A stretch of 64,000 nucleotides of DNA from Saccharothrix tamanrassetensis (GCF_014203665.1 NZ_JACHJN010000009.1:124001-188000); one strand, 5' to 3'. Positions 30,278-38,980 are shown, counted from the stretch's first letter. A program made the numbers and translations. The notes: generated from the letters alone by a model not told the origin.

Positions 30278-30570
30278 GGCGTCTCCTCGGGGCGTGCGAG
30301 GTCGGTGGCGGGCGGGGTCGGCGGCCTGTGCGGCCGGCGGGAGCGGGGTCGGCGGGAGTGGGGTCGGTCGGGTGTGCGGCCGGTGAGGGTGGGTCCGGTG
30401 GGGGTGGGTCCGGTAGGAGCCCGGTCGGTGGGCGTGTGGCAGGTAGAGGTGGGTTCGGTGGGAGCGCTGCCGGTGGGAGCGCCGCCGGTGGGGGTGAGGC
30501 CGGTGGGGGTGAGGCCGGTGGGGGTGAGGCCGGTGGGGGCGCGGTCTGGGCGGGTCGTGGCGACGGTCAT
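30274..30570 (-). CDS. Low-complexity TPTG pentapeptide-repeat ORF at an operon junction
   Basis: A 98-codon frame starting at ATG 30570, whose ATGA overlaps the DUF5682 stop codon, and ending with TGA that overlaps the VWA start codon. The first 60 residues are a run of five-residue units (TPTGL, TPTGL, TPTGL, TPTGG, APTGS, APTEP and so on); the last 35 are Arg/Pro-rich (RPHSRRPRSRRPHRPP). Exact four-base overlaps on both sides argue for translation, but there is no folded domain. It could be a real linker-like peptide, or a coupling spacer created by expansion of a 15-base repeat. Confidence 0.55.
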   Translation of the reverse strand: MTVATTRPDRAPTGLTPTGLTPTGLTPTGGAPTGSAPTEPTSTCHTPTDRAPTGPTPTGPTLTGRTPDRPHSRRPRSRRPHRPPTPPATDLARPEETP

Positions 30571-32750
30571 GGGGCGGCTTCGGCGAGCAGAGAGCGGACG
30601 TGGGTGGCCAGCCGGGTGGCGAGGGCTTCGTCCCAGTCGGCGGCGGTGGCCGTGGCGCCCCTGGTGGAGCCCTTCACCCGGTCGCCGAGCATCCGGCGTT
30701 CGGCGGGGCTGAACTCGGCGACGGCCCGGCGCAGCAGGGGCAGGGCGGCCTCGAAGTCCGCGGTGGTCAGGCCGGACAGCCAGTCGTCGACCACGCCGAA
30801 CAGCCTCGGGTCGGCGGTGAGCAGGGCGGCCGAGCCCCGCAGGAAGCCGGCCACGAAAGCGGTCGCGCCGGCCGCCAGGGAGACCGCCCGGTGCAGCCTG
30901 GCCGCCACGGCGTCGGAGTCGAGCGCACCGGACTCCCAGAGCAGCCTGGTCGCCCGGCCGGTCGGCAGGCCGTGGGCGTCGGGCATGGCCACCAGCGACC
31001 GGAGGGCTTGCCGCCAGGTGTCCCTGTGGTCGTCGTCGGCCGCCAGGCGCACGGCGTCGTCGGCACCGTCCACGGCGGCGATGGCGCGTTCCGCCGTGTC
31101 GTCGTCCACGCCCCGGCACGCCAGGGGCAGGCCCACCGCGCCCCGTGCGAGCAGGCCGTGCAGCGCCACCCGCAGGAGTTCCGGGTCGGTGCCGCGGACC
31201 GAGCCGTAGCGGACGGTCGTCGCCAGGTCGGGTAGCGCCGCGAGGAGTTCCAGCGCGTCCGTCGCCGCCGCCGCGCAGCGGTCCAGGGCGGTGCGGGCCG
31301 CCGTGACGGCGGTGGGGATCTCGCAGCCGACGGACCGGCTCAGGGTTTCCGCGGCGTCGACCACGCGGGTCGCGTCGGCCGCCCGGCCGGTCAGCACCTG
31401 GTCGGCCGCCGCCGCCACCGTCGTGCCGTGCCGGGCGGCGGTGGCCAGGGCCACCGCGAACTCCGGTTTCCAGTGCAGCTGCCAGGCCTCGGCGAACGTG
31501 CCGAGGGTCCTGGTGGTGTCCGGGGTGCCCCAGGGCACGTCCAGGACCTCCAGCCGGCGCAGCAGTTTCGAGCGCTCGCGGTCGGTGTCCTTGCGGAGGT
31601 CCAGCCGGATCTGCTTCGGGGTCGCGTTCAGGGGCAGGCGCAGGCGTCTGGTGAGGCGGTCGAGGTCGGCGGCCAGCGGGGACGTGGGGACGTCCGCGCC
31701 GACCTCGCCGAGCCGTTCGCCGACCACGAGCCGGTCGTGGATCAGGTCCAGCGGCACCTGGTCGCCGTTGCACAGCACCGCTTTCGCGGCCTCCATGACC
31801 TCCGACAGCCCCGGCGACGGCCGACCGCGCAGGGCGGCCAGCGTGTCGGCCAGCCGCACGGCCTCCACGGCGCTCGCGGTGGACGCCGGCAGGTCCTCGG
31901 CGCGCAGCACGGTGCAGGCGCGGGCGAACCAACGGGCCACCGTGTCGCCTCGGGGGGCGCACTCCCACAGGTGCGCGTACCAGCCGGGCGAGTCGATGCC
32001 CGCGCCGTAGCCGGACGCGGTGGCCAGCTTGCCGTGGCTCCACGGAACCCAGGTGCCGGAGACCTTCTTCTTCGGCAGGCCTTTGAGCATCGCCGCGTCG
32101 GTCGACGCGGGCGGCAGCGTGCGCAGCGCGGGCACGTGCCACGCCCCGCAGACGACCGCGACCGGGCCGTCGGTGTCCTTCAAGGCCTGCCGCAGGTTCT
32201 GGCGCATCGCGGCCTCGCGGCGCAGGGTGCGGTCGTCCACCTCGTCGGCGAACTCCTCGCGCAGCGCGGTCATCGCCTCCGCGACCGCCTCGGCCAGGTC
32301 CGCCGGGTCGGTGTGGTGCTCGACCACGTCCTCCCACCAGCGCTCCGGGTCGTCGAAGCCGGCCGCCTCGGCGAGCGTGCCCAGCGGGTCCAGCGACGCC
32401 TTGCGGGCCCCGGACGGCTCCTCGGCCAGGGACGCGGCGGCGGCCAGGTCGAAGAACCGCACCGGCACGCCGCGGGCGTTCGCCCACACCATCGCCCGCC
32501 ACTCCGGGGAGAACGCGGCGAACGGCCAGAACGCCGCGCTCGCGGGCTCCGCCTCGTCGTGCAGCAGCAGCGCCACCGGCGGGGTCAGGTCCGGGACGTG
32601 GCCGAGCAGCGCGTCACCCTCCGGCGGGCCCTCGATGAGCACGATCTCCGGCTCGGTGCGCTCCAGGGCGGCCTCGACCATCCGGGCCGAGCCGGGGCCG
32701 TGGTGTCGGATGCCGAGCAGCGTCACCCGCTCGGGCAGGTCCTTGGCCAT
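30567..32750 (-). CDS. DUF5682 protein (ChaN/TraB/EreA-like fold suggested)
   Basis: A 727-residue cytoplasmic protein of family DUF5682. The N terminus (VTLLGIRHHGPGSARMVEAA, then PEIVLIEGPPEGD) resembles the TraB/ChaN/erythromycin-esterase superfamily, in which a conserved His and Glu bind metal or act on substrate; a second block GPVAVVCGAWHVPAL also fits. The long C-terminal part is helical and Ala/Leu-rich. ATG 32750 overlaps the MoxR stop codon, so a longer start (GTG 32765) is less likely. DUF5682 is found almost only in this MoxR/VWA cluster. The enzymatic role is inferred from the fold hint only. Confidence 0.85.
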   Translation of the reverse strand: MAKDLPERVTLLGIRHHGPGSARMVEAALERTEPEIVLIEGPPEGDALLGHVPDLTPPVALLLHDEAEPASAAFWPFAAFSPEWRAMVWANARGVPVRFFDLAAAASLAEEPSGARKASLDPLGTLAEAAGFDDPERWWEDVVEHHTDPADLAEAVAEAMTALREEFADEVDDRTLRREAAMRQNLRQALKDTDGPVAVVCGAWHVPALRTLPPASTDAAMLKGLPKKKVSGTWVPWSHGKLATASGYGAGIDSPGWYAHLWECAPRGDTVARWFARACTVLRAEDLPASTASAVEAVRLADTLAALRGRPSPGLSEVMEAAKAVLCNGDQVPLDLIHDRLVVGERLGEVGADVPTSPLAADLDRLTRRLRLPLNATPKQIRLDLRKDTDRERSKLLRRLEVLDVPWGTPDTTRTLGTFAEAWQLHWKPEFAVALATAARHGTTVAAAADQVLTGRAADATRVVDAAETLSRSVGCEIPTAVTAARTALDRCAAAATDALELLAALPDLATTVRYGSVRGTDPELLRVALHGLLARGAVGLPLACRGVDDDTAERAIAAVDGADDAVRLAADDDHRDTWRQALRSLVAMPDAHGLPTGRATRLLWESGALDSDAVAARLHRAVSLAAGATAFVAGFLRGSAALLTADPRLFGVVDDWLSGLTTADFEAALPLLRRAVAEFSPAERRMLGDRVKGSTRGATATAADWDEALATRLATHVRSLLAEAAP

Positions 32751-33832
32751 CAGCGGTCCTGGCACGCCCGGTAGAGGTCACGCCAGTCGGCGCGTTCCTT
32801 CACCACGGCTTCCAGGTACTCCTGCCACGCGGCGGTGTCCGACACCCGGTCCTTCACGACCGCGCCGAGCAGGCCGGACGCCAGTTCGTCCGCGGTGATG
32901 GTGCCGTCGCCGAAGTGCCCGGCCAACGCCATGCCGCTGGTGACCACCGAGATCGCCTCGGCGGTGGACAGGCTGCCGCTGGGGCGCTTGAGCTGGGTTC
33001 GTCCGTCCACTGTGGACCCGTTGCGCAGCTCGCGGAAGATCCGCACCACGCGGCGCACCTCCTCCAGCGCGGGCGGCTCGGCGGGCAGCTCCAGCGCCCG
33101 ACCCAGCTGCGCGGCGCGGGCGGAGACGATCCGCACCTCGTCGTCCTCGCTGGCGGGCGGCGGCAGCACGACCGTGTTGAACCGGCGGGCCAGCGCGGAC
33201 GACATCTGGTTGACGCCCCGGTCGCGGTCGTTGGCGGTCGCGATGACCGTGAAGCCCGGCACCGCCTGCACCTGGATGCCCAGCTCCGGCACCGGCAGCG
33301 TCTTCTCGGACAGGATCGTGATGAACGAGTCCTGCACCTCGGCGGGCATCCGGGTCAGCTCCTCGATGCGCGCCACCGCGCCCAGCCGCATCGCGGTCAT
33401 CACCGGGCTCGGCACGATCGCCGCCTCGCTCGGGCCCTCCGCGATGAGCCGGGCGTAGTTCCAGCCGTAGCGGACCGCGTCCTCCCCGGTGCCCGCCGTG
33501 CCCTGGACGACCCGGGTCGAGTCGCCGCTCACCGCCGCCGCGATGTGCTCCGACAGCCACGACTTCGCGGTGCCCGGCACGCCCACCAGCAGCAGCGCCC
33601 GGTCGGTCACCAGGGTGCCGACGGCGATCTCCACCAGCCGGCGGTCGCCCACGTACTTCGGGCTGATCACGGTGCCGTCCGGCAGGGTGCCGCCCAGCAC
33701 GTACCGGACCACCGCCTGCGGCGACATGCGCCAGCGCGGCGGACGCGGCCGGTCGTCCGCCTTCGCCAGCGCGTCCAGCTCGGCGGCGTACTGCTGCTCC
33801 GCGGCGGGGCGCAGCACGGTCTCGGTGGTCAT
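32750..33832 (-). CDS. MoxR-family AAA+ ATPase
   Basis: A 360-residue AAA+ protein. Walker A is LLLVGVPGTAKSW (Gly84 to Ser91). The Walker B position reads VARIEELTRMP, with the Asp-Glu pair as Glu-Glu, sensor 1 is TVIATANDRDRG and the arginine-finger region is SSALARRFNTVVLP. MoxR proteins form hexamers that act as chaperones together with VWA partners, here the protein at 29102. The gene overlaps DUF5691 upstream (ATGA) and DUF5682 downstream (ATGA). Confidence 0.93.
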   Translation of the reverse strand: MTTETVLRPAAEQQYAAELDALAKADDRPRPPRWRMSPQAVVRYVLGGTLPDGTVISPKYVGDRRLVEIAVGTLVTDRALLLVGVPGTAKSWLSEHIAAAVSGDSTRVVQGTAGTGEDAVRYGWNYARLIAEGPSEAAIVPSPVMTAMRLGAVARIEELTRMPAEVQDSFITILSEKTLPVPELGIQVQAVPGFTVIATANDRDRGVNQMSSALARRFNTVVLPPPASEDDEVRIVSARAAQLGRALELPAEPPALEEVRRVVRIFRELRNGSTVDGRTQLKRPSGSLSTAEAISVVTSGMALAGHFGDGTITADELASGLLGAVVKDRVSDTAAWQEYLEAVVKERADWRDLYRACQDR

Positions 33833-35499
33833 CGGGGTCCTTCCGGTCGGGGGGTGAAGGCGTCGCGGAGCTGCATCCGCAGGCGGAGCACGTCCAGGTC
33901 GGAGGTGCGCTCGGGCCACCGCTCGGTGATCCGGGCCCAGTGCGCGCCCAGCACCTCGGCGTCGCCGCGCACCAGCAGCACGGCCGGCGGCCGGCCCGCC
34001 CGCCACCTCGGGTCGCGGGTCCGCGCGTAGCGGTCCAGCAGGTCCTCCGTGGCCCGCGCGGACCACGGCGCGGGCAGCTGCGAGCAGGCGTGGTCGAGCA
34101 GGTCGTAGTTCCAGTTCCGGGAGACCTCGGCGATGGTCCGCGCGGCCAGCTCCGGCGGCAGCGTGGCCAGCATCTCCAGCTGCTCCATGCCGGTCAGCGT
34201 CCGGGTCGCGGCCACCGCCCACGGCGCGGCGTCCACGGCCAGCCGCAGCCGCTGCGCGACACCCCGCAGCAGGGCGGCGGCCCACGGGCCCCGTTCCAAC
34301 TCGCCCGCCGCGCCCCGGTCGTCGGTGTCCAGCCGGTTCGTCCAGTGGCTGGGCGGCACACTGGCCGCCGCGCCGCGCAGCCGACCGGCCACGCCGGTTT
34401 CCGAGCCGTCGCGCAGCAGGTCGCGGGCCTCGTCCGGCTCCGGTTCCGGCTCGGACCACAGCTCGTCGCTCTGCACGTCGAAGCCGTCCGCGGTCAGCCA
34501 CAGGCCGCGGTGCAGGCGTTCGGCGGCCCGTTCGGCGAGGCGGGAGGTCGGCAGCGCGCGCAGCAGGCGCAGGGCCTCGTCGTGGACGCCGATCGCGCGG
34601 TCGTCCAGGGCTTGTTCCAGCAGCGGTTCGTCGGCGGCGGACAGGCGCGCTTCGAGGGCGCCGACCAGGGCTTGCCGGTCGGTGGCGCGGCGCTGGGCGC
34701 CGAACTGCGCGGCGAGGAACTCCCGGGTGCCGTCCGGGTCCGCGATCCTGGCCCGGCGCAGCGCGGTGAGCCTGGCCGCGCCGGGGAGGTCGAGGGCTTC
34801 CAGCAGGTCCACCTCGTCGGTGGGGGAGGCGTCGGTCGCCCACGACCAGCCGGGGCGCACGGAGGCCAGCCAGCGGCCACGGGTGCCGAGGACCTTCGCG
34901 ACGGCTTGGCGCAGACCGGGGTGGGCGGTGGCCAGGCCGAGCAGGGTGGGCAGCTCCCCGGCGGCGGCGACCACCCCCGCGCCGGCGGCCGTGCCGCACC
35001 ACTCGGTGAGCAGGATCTGGTCGTCCAGGGCCAGGATCTGCGCCAGCACGGCCCGCGCCGGTCGGTCGGCCACCCGGTCCGCGGAGGCGGGCGCGGCGGG
35101 CAGCGGCGGGGTGTCGACCACGGGTGGCAGCCGGGCGCCGTGGGCGGCCACGCCGAGGGCGGCACAGCGGTCCAGCAGCTCGGTCGGCGTGGTGCCCGCC
35201 CGGTGCGCGCCGAGCAGCAGGGCCTGCACGGTCTCGTCCCAGGCGGCCTTGGTGCTCGCGGTGCCGGCTGGAGGCGTTTCGGTGTTCGCCGCGCCGCTTG
35301 TGGACGTTCGGGTGTTCATCGCGCGGTCGGTGGACGTTCGGGTGTGCGCCGGGCGGTCGGTGGACGTTCGGGTGTTCGTCGGGCGGTCGGTGGACGTTTC
35401 GGTGTTCGCCGCGCCTTCGACGGGCGTTCGGGTGCTCATCACGTGGTCGGCGGGCGTTCGGGTGTCCGCCGTCCGGTCGGCGGGCGTCTCGGTGCTCAT
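33829..35499 (-). CDS. DUF5691 protein with N-terminal decapeptide repeats
   Basis: A 556-residue protein. Residues about 85-556 form the DUF5691 region (helical, HEAT-like; starts ETVQALLLGAHRAGTTPTEL) typical of this operon. The first 83 residues are unlike relatives: ten-residue units such as ANTETSTDRP, TNTRTSTDRP, AHTRTSTDRA and MNTRTSTSGA, encoded by a 30-base repeat. ATG 35499 overlaps the stop codon of the 22-codon mini-ORF and fits the coupled layout; later starts inside the repeat would remove it. DUF5691 is presumed to be a scaffold or client-binding subunit of the MoxR/VWA machine. Confidence 0.85.
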   Translation of the reverse strand: MSTETPADRTADTRTPADHVMSTRTPVEGAANTETSTDRPTNTRTSTDRPAHTRTSTDRAMNTRTSTSGAANTETPPAGTASTKAAWDETVQALLLGAHRAGTTPTELLDRCAALGVAAHGARLPPVVDTPPLPAAPASADRVADRPARAVLAQILALDDQILLTEWCGTAAGAGVVAAAGELPTLLGLATAHPGLRQAVAKVLGTRGRWLASVRPGWSWATDASPTDEVDLLEALDLPGAARLTALRRARIADPDGTREFLAAQFGAQRRATDRQALVGALEARLSAADEPLLEQALDDRAIGVHDEALRLLRALPTSRLAERAAERLHRGLWLTADGFDVQSDELWSEPEPEPDEARDLLRDGSETGVAGRLRGAAASVPPSHWTNRLDTDDRGAAGELERGPWAAALLRGVAQRLRLAVDAAPWAVAATRTLTGMEQLEMLATLPPELAARTIAEVSRNWNYDLLDHACSQLPAPWSARATEDLLDRYARTRDPRWRAGRPPAVLLVRGDAEVLGAHWARITERWPERTSDLDVLRLRMQLRDAFTPRPEGPR

Positions 35500-35564
35500 C
35501 GCGCCACCTCCGGTGCGGTCGCGGGTGCGGCGGTCGGGTGGCCGGTCGGCGGCGCGGCGTTCAT
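35496..35564 (-). CDS. 22-residue junction mini-ORF
   Basis: ATG 35564 overlaps the SWIM stop codon (ATGA) and its own TGA overlaps the DUF5691 ATG (ATGA). The peptide is MNAAPPTGHPTAAPATAPEV followed by Ala-Arg, rich in Ala/Pro/Thr like the TPTG ORF. Without it ribosomes would have to cross 61 bases between SWIM and DUF5691, so it may simply hand translation on. GGAGGTGG near its end can also serve DUF5691. Confidence 0.45.
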   Translation of the reverse strand: MNAAPPTGHPTAAPATAPEVAR

Positions 35565-36829
35565 CCCAGCACCTCCGGAGCCCGGCCGGGCTCGGCGACC
35601 GCGCCCAGGCGCAGTTCGCGGCCGTTCCACAGCCCCCAGGCGTCGAACGGCTCGCCGCCGGTCACCGCGATGGCCTGGTCGAGCGCGAGGTCACCCCGTA
35701 CCGGCAACCCCCGGCCGGACACGTCGAGCAGGTGCTTCGCGTCGGCGGTCAACCGCACCCCGGCGCACCCCAGCGGGTGCAGGCGCAGCCACGGATCGGC
35801 GACCAGGTACTCCTCCAGCCCCGCCAACGCCGCCCGCCAGTCCGCGGGCGCCGGCACCGGCGAAGCCGGGCGTTCGGCCTCCACCTCGCCCAGCGCCACC
35901 CGCCGGGGCGCGGAACCGGGGTACGGGTGCAGCACCCCCTGCACCTCCACCCCGTGCGGCAGCACCGGGACCGGGCGCGCACCGCCGCCCGCGTGCCGGA
36001 TCGCGGTGACCCAGCCGTGCGCGCGGCCCCACACCCACTGCCGGACGGTGCGCACCAGACCGTCGTCGGACTCCAGCCGCAGCAGCGGCAGCCAGCGGTC
36101 CGACCAGCCCTCGCCGGCCCGCACGTCATCCTCCGCGACGGCGAACCCGAGCCGCCGCCGCACCACCTCCGAGGGCGTGTCCGCCAGCCGCACCAGCAGG
36201 TGCATCCCGCCCAGCCGGTCGGCCGCCTCGTGCGCCCACTCCGGACCACCCGCGGCGACCGCCGAGCGCAGCCCGTCCACCGCCGACGCCAGGCCCTTCG
36301 CCTGCGCGTCCACCATGCGCGCCCCGATGGCGTGCCACCAGGCCGCGTCCCGCGACGGCAGGCCCGCGATGCCCGCGCCCGCCACGTCGGCCAGCCAGTC
36401 GCCCAGCCCGGCCACGCCGCCGCGCACCGCCTCGGCCCGGTTGCGGGCGGTCTTCTCCTTGGCGCGGGCGCGCCGCTCCTCGGCCTCCGGGGACGTGTCG
36501 ACCGGTGTCACGGCCTGCTGCCGGCGCGCCAGCCACTCGGCCACCCAGTCGGGCGGCTCCGCCGGGGCGAACGGCTCCCGGGCGTCACGCAGTTGCAGCG
36601 CCAGCGCGTGCTTGCAGGGGAACTTGCGGGACGGGCACGAGCACTTCGTCGCCCGGTCGGTCAGGTCGACGCACACCCGGTAGGGGTTCCGGCCGCTGCC
36701 CTTGCACAGCCCCCACAGGGCCTCGGCACTGCGGCCGGACCCGGTCCAGCCGGACGACCCCGCCAGCCGGGTGGCGCTGCTCGCCACCTGGCTGTCCGGG
36801 GCCAGTGCCAGAACCGCTTGTGCGTCCAT
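35561..36829 (-). CDS. SWIM zinc-finger protein, first gene of the MoxR/VWA operon
   Basis: A 422-residue protein with a SWIM zinc finger near the N terminus, CSCPSRKFPCKH (Cys63, Cys65, Cys72, His74), followed by a long helical region with conserved tryptophans (DWLADVAGAGIAG, WWHAIGARMVDAQAKGL). SWIM fingers bind DNA or protein. It stands at the head of the cluster with DUF5691, MoxR, DUF5682 and VWA genes, all with overlapping stops and starts. ATG 36829 is 39 bases from the hmgA stop codon, so its promoter must lie near or inside the end of hmgA. Confidence 0.9.
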   Translation of the reverse strand: MDAQAVLALAPDSQVASSATRLAGSSGWTGSGRSAEALWGLCKGSGRNPYRVCVDLTDRATKCSCPSRKFPCKHALALQLRDAREPFAPAEPPDWVAEWLARRQQAVTPVDTSPEAEERRARAKEKTARNRAEAVRGGVAGLGDWLADVAGAGIAGLPSRDAAWWHAIGARMVDAQAKGLASAVDGLRSAVAAGGPEWAHEAADRLGGMHLLVRLADTPSEVVRRRLGFAVAEDDVRAGEGWSDRWLPLLRLESDDGLVRTVRQWVWGRAHGWVTAIRHAGGGARPVPVLPHGVEVQGVLHPYPGSAPRRVALGEVEAERPASPVPAPADWRAALAGLEEYLVADPWLRLHPLGCAGVRLTADAKHLLDVSGRGLPVRGDLALDQAIAVTGGEPFDAWGLWNGRELRLGAVAEPGRAPEVLG

Positions 36830-36868
36830 GGTTGCCGAAGGTAGCGGCGACCACCGACAAAGAGTCGA

Positions 36869-38044
36869 TCACCCCAGGTCGGGGCCCCGGCGCGCCCAGG
36901 ACCAGGCGTACCCGCGGTCCTCCGCGGCCAGCGCCGCCTCGCCCAGGTCCAGCGGGCGGAACGTGTCGACCATCACGGCCGTCTCGTCGAAGAAGTCCGC
37001 GCCCAGCGACGCCTCCACCGCGCCCGGCTGCGGGCCGTGCGTGCAGCCCGAGGGGTGCAGCGACAGCGACCCGACGCCGATCCCGGAGCCCTTGCGCGCC
37101 TCGTAGTTGCCGCCGACGTAGAACATCAGCTCGTCGGAGTCGACGTTGGCGTGGTTGTACGGCACCGGGACGGCCAGCGGGTGGTAGTCGACCTTGCGCG
37201 GCATGAACGAGCACACCACGAAGTTGGGGCCCTCGAACGTCTGGTGCACCGGCGGCGGCTGGTGCACGCGGCCGGTGATGGGCTCGAAGTCGCGGATGTG
37301 GAACACCCACGGGTACAGGCAGCCGTCCCAGCCCACCACGTCGAACGGGTGGTCGGCGTAGGTGAACTTCGTCAGGCCCGCGCGGTGCCGCACGAGGACC
37401 TCGACGTCCTCGCCGTCGACCAGCAGCGGCTCCGACGGGCCGCGGATGTCGCGTTCGCAGTACGGCGAGTGCTCCAGGAACTGGCCCTTGGCCGACAGGT
37501 ACCGCTTCGGGGGCCCGATGTGTCCGGTGGCCTCCAGGACGAGGATGTTCATCGGCTTGTTCGGCACCACGCGGTACGTGCACGACGTCGGTAGCACTAC
37601 GTAGTCGCCCTCGCCGACCGTCAGAGCCCCGTAGATGGTCTCCACGACCCCTTCGCCGGTCTGCACGTAGAGCAGCTCGTCGCCGGCGGCGTTGCGGTAC
37701 AGCGGGCTGGGTGCGTTCGCGGTGACGAAGCCGATCGTCACGTCCGCGTTGCCGAACAGGCGCCGCCGTCCGGTCACCGCGTCCACGTCACCCGACCAGG
37801 TCAAATCCTGTGTCTTGAAGGCGCGCGGCTTCAGCGGGAGGTTCGGCGTGAGCGTGCCGCGGGTGTCCTCGACGGTCTCCGCGTTCACGATCGCGGTGGG
37901 CAGGTGGCGGTGGTAGAGCAGCGCCGAATCGGCCGAGAAGCCCTCGACGCCCATCAGCTCTTCCGCGTACAGCCCGCCCTCCGGTGTGCGGAACTGCGTG
38001 TGGCGCTTTCGGGGGATCTCACCCACCTGGCGGTAGTACGCCAT
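36869..38044 (-). CDS. hmgA: Homogentisate 1,2-dioxygenase
   Basis: A 391-residue Fe(II) ring-cleavage dioxygenase that opens homogentisate to maleylacetoacetate in tyrosine/phenylalanine catabolism. The family's blocks are clear: VVGWDGCLYPWVFHIRDFEP, RVHQPPPVHQTFEGPNFVVC, and the metal-binding region VDYHPLAVPVPYNHANVDSD with ELMFYVGG; the second cupin His is in GCTHGPQPGAVEASLG. It diverges from the 288-aa gene and fahA across 69 bases, with an IclR regulator completing the locus. No maleylacetoacetate isomerase is present here. Confidence 0.94.
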   Translation of the reverse strand: MAYYRQVGEIPRKRHTQFRTPEGGLYAEELMGVEGFSADSALLYHRHLPTAIVNAETVEDTRGTLTPNLPLKPRAFKTQDLTWSGDVDAVTGRRRLFGNADVTIGFVTANAPSPLYRNAAGDELLYVQTGEGVVETIYGALTVGEGDYVVLPTSCTYRVVPNKPMNILVLEATGHIGPPKRYLSAKGQFLEHSPYCERDIRGPSEPLLVDGEDVEVLVRHRAGLTKFTYADHPFDVVGWDGCLYPWVFHIRDFEPITGRVHQPPPVHQTFEGPNFVVCSFMPRKVDYHPLAVPVPYNHANVDSDELMFYVGGNYEARKGSGIGVGSLSLHPSGCTHGPQPGAVEASLGADFFDETAVMVDTFRPLDLGEAALAAEDRGYAWSWARRGPDLG

Positions 38045-38077
38045 CCTTCACTCCGGGCGTTCGACAGTCGGACATCT

Positions 38078-38106
38078 TTGTTCATTGACCGGTACGCCAC
38101 TAGCGT
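38078..38106 (+). promoter_or_regulatory. Predicted promoter of the fahA operon (leaderless)
   Basis: -35 TTGTTC (38078-38083), a 17-base spacer and -10 TAGCGT (38101-38106). Transcription would begin about at GTG 38114, giving a leaderless message. The short intergenic region also must hold the hmgA promoter and probably the IclR operator. Confidence 0.5.
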
Positions 38107-38113
38107 GTCAGCC

Positions 38114-38980
38114 GTGTCAAGCGCCTTCGAACTCCGTGCGCCCGGTCCACGCGGCACTCCGCCCCTGCTCGCGAGGCTCGTCGACGACGCCGCGCTGTTC
38201 CCACCGGGCAACGCGACGATGCCCGACGCGGTTCGCGGTCACCTCGACGCACGCGTCGGGGACTGGGCTGGTGCGGTGGGACTCTTCCTGTGTCCCGCGT
38301 CACGTCTCGCCGAGCTGATCACCGAGTTGATCAAGGTGAAGCCGGTCAAGCCGATCGCCCTCTCGCTGGTCATCGACACCGGCTTGGGCGGCGTGCCCAA
38401 AGCGGTGTCGATCGTCGAATCGCGCAGCGAGCTCCTCGCGCTGCGCATGGTCGAGATGCCCGCCCCGTCCGACGTGGACGAGGTGTGGCTGGAACGCGTC
38501 TCCGAGTTCGTGCCCGAGGACGTGATCCGCGTCGTGGAGCCCCGCCGGGGCGCCCCCGAGTGGCTGGACGGCGTCCGCCGGGTCATCGAGCACGGCAGCT
38601 GGCCCAAGCTGCGCTGCGGGGGCCTGTCCAGGGAGAACTTCCCGAGCGTGGACGAGGTCGCCGACTTCCTGTCGGTGGTCGCGGCGGGCGGCGTGGCGTT
38701 CAAGGCCACCGCCGGGCTCCACCACGCCGTCCGCTACACCGACGGCGAGACCGGGTTCACCCACCACGGGTTCCTGAACCTGCTCGTCGCCACCGGCCGC
38801 GCCCTGTCCGGCGGTGACGTGCGCGAGGCGCTGTCGTCGTCGGACGCCGAGGCGCTGTCGGCGGAAGCCGGCGGGCTGTCCGACCAGGCCGCGCACGCCG
38901 TGCGCGGGGTGTTCGCCTCCTACGGCTCGTGCTCGCTCGACGACCCCATCACCGACCTGGAAGAACTGGGCCTGCTGTGA
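38114..38980 (+). CDS. Conserved protein of the homogentisate locus, function unknown
   Basis: A 288-residue protein, no signal or membrane helix, starting VSSAFELRAPGPRGTPPLLA. Conserved-looking blocks are LVDDAALFPPGNATMPDAVR, LRCGGLSRENFPSVDEVADF, and VAFKATAGLHHAVRYTD with HHGFLNLLVA, which read like a TIM-barrel with a phosphate- or carboxylate-binding end (KATAGLHH). It overlaps fahA by 4 bases (GTGA), so a role in tyrosine degradation, perhaps isomerisation of maleylacetoacetate, which otherwise has no enzyme here, is possible but unproven. GTG 38105 is an alternative start. Confidence 0.85.
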   Translation: MSSAFELRAPGPRGTPPLLARLVDDAALFPPGNATMPDAVRGHLDARVGDWAGAVGLFLCPASRLAELITELIKVKPVKPIALSLVIDTGLGGVPKAVSIVESRSELLALRMVEMPAPSDVDEVWLERVSEFVPEDVIRVVEPRRGAPEWLDGVRRVIEHGSWPKLRCGGLSRENFPSVDEVADFLSVVAAGGVAFKATAGLHHAVRYTDGETGFTHHGFLNLLVATGRALSGGDVREALSSSDAEALSAEAGGLSDQAAHAVRGVFASYGSCSLDDPITDLEELGLL

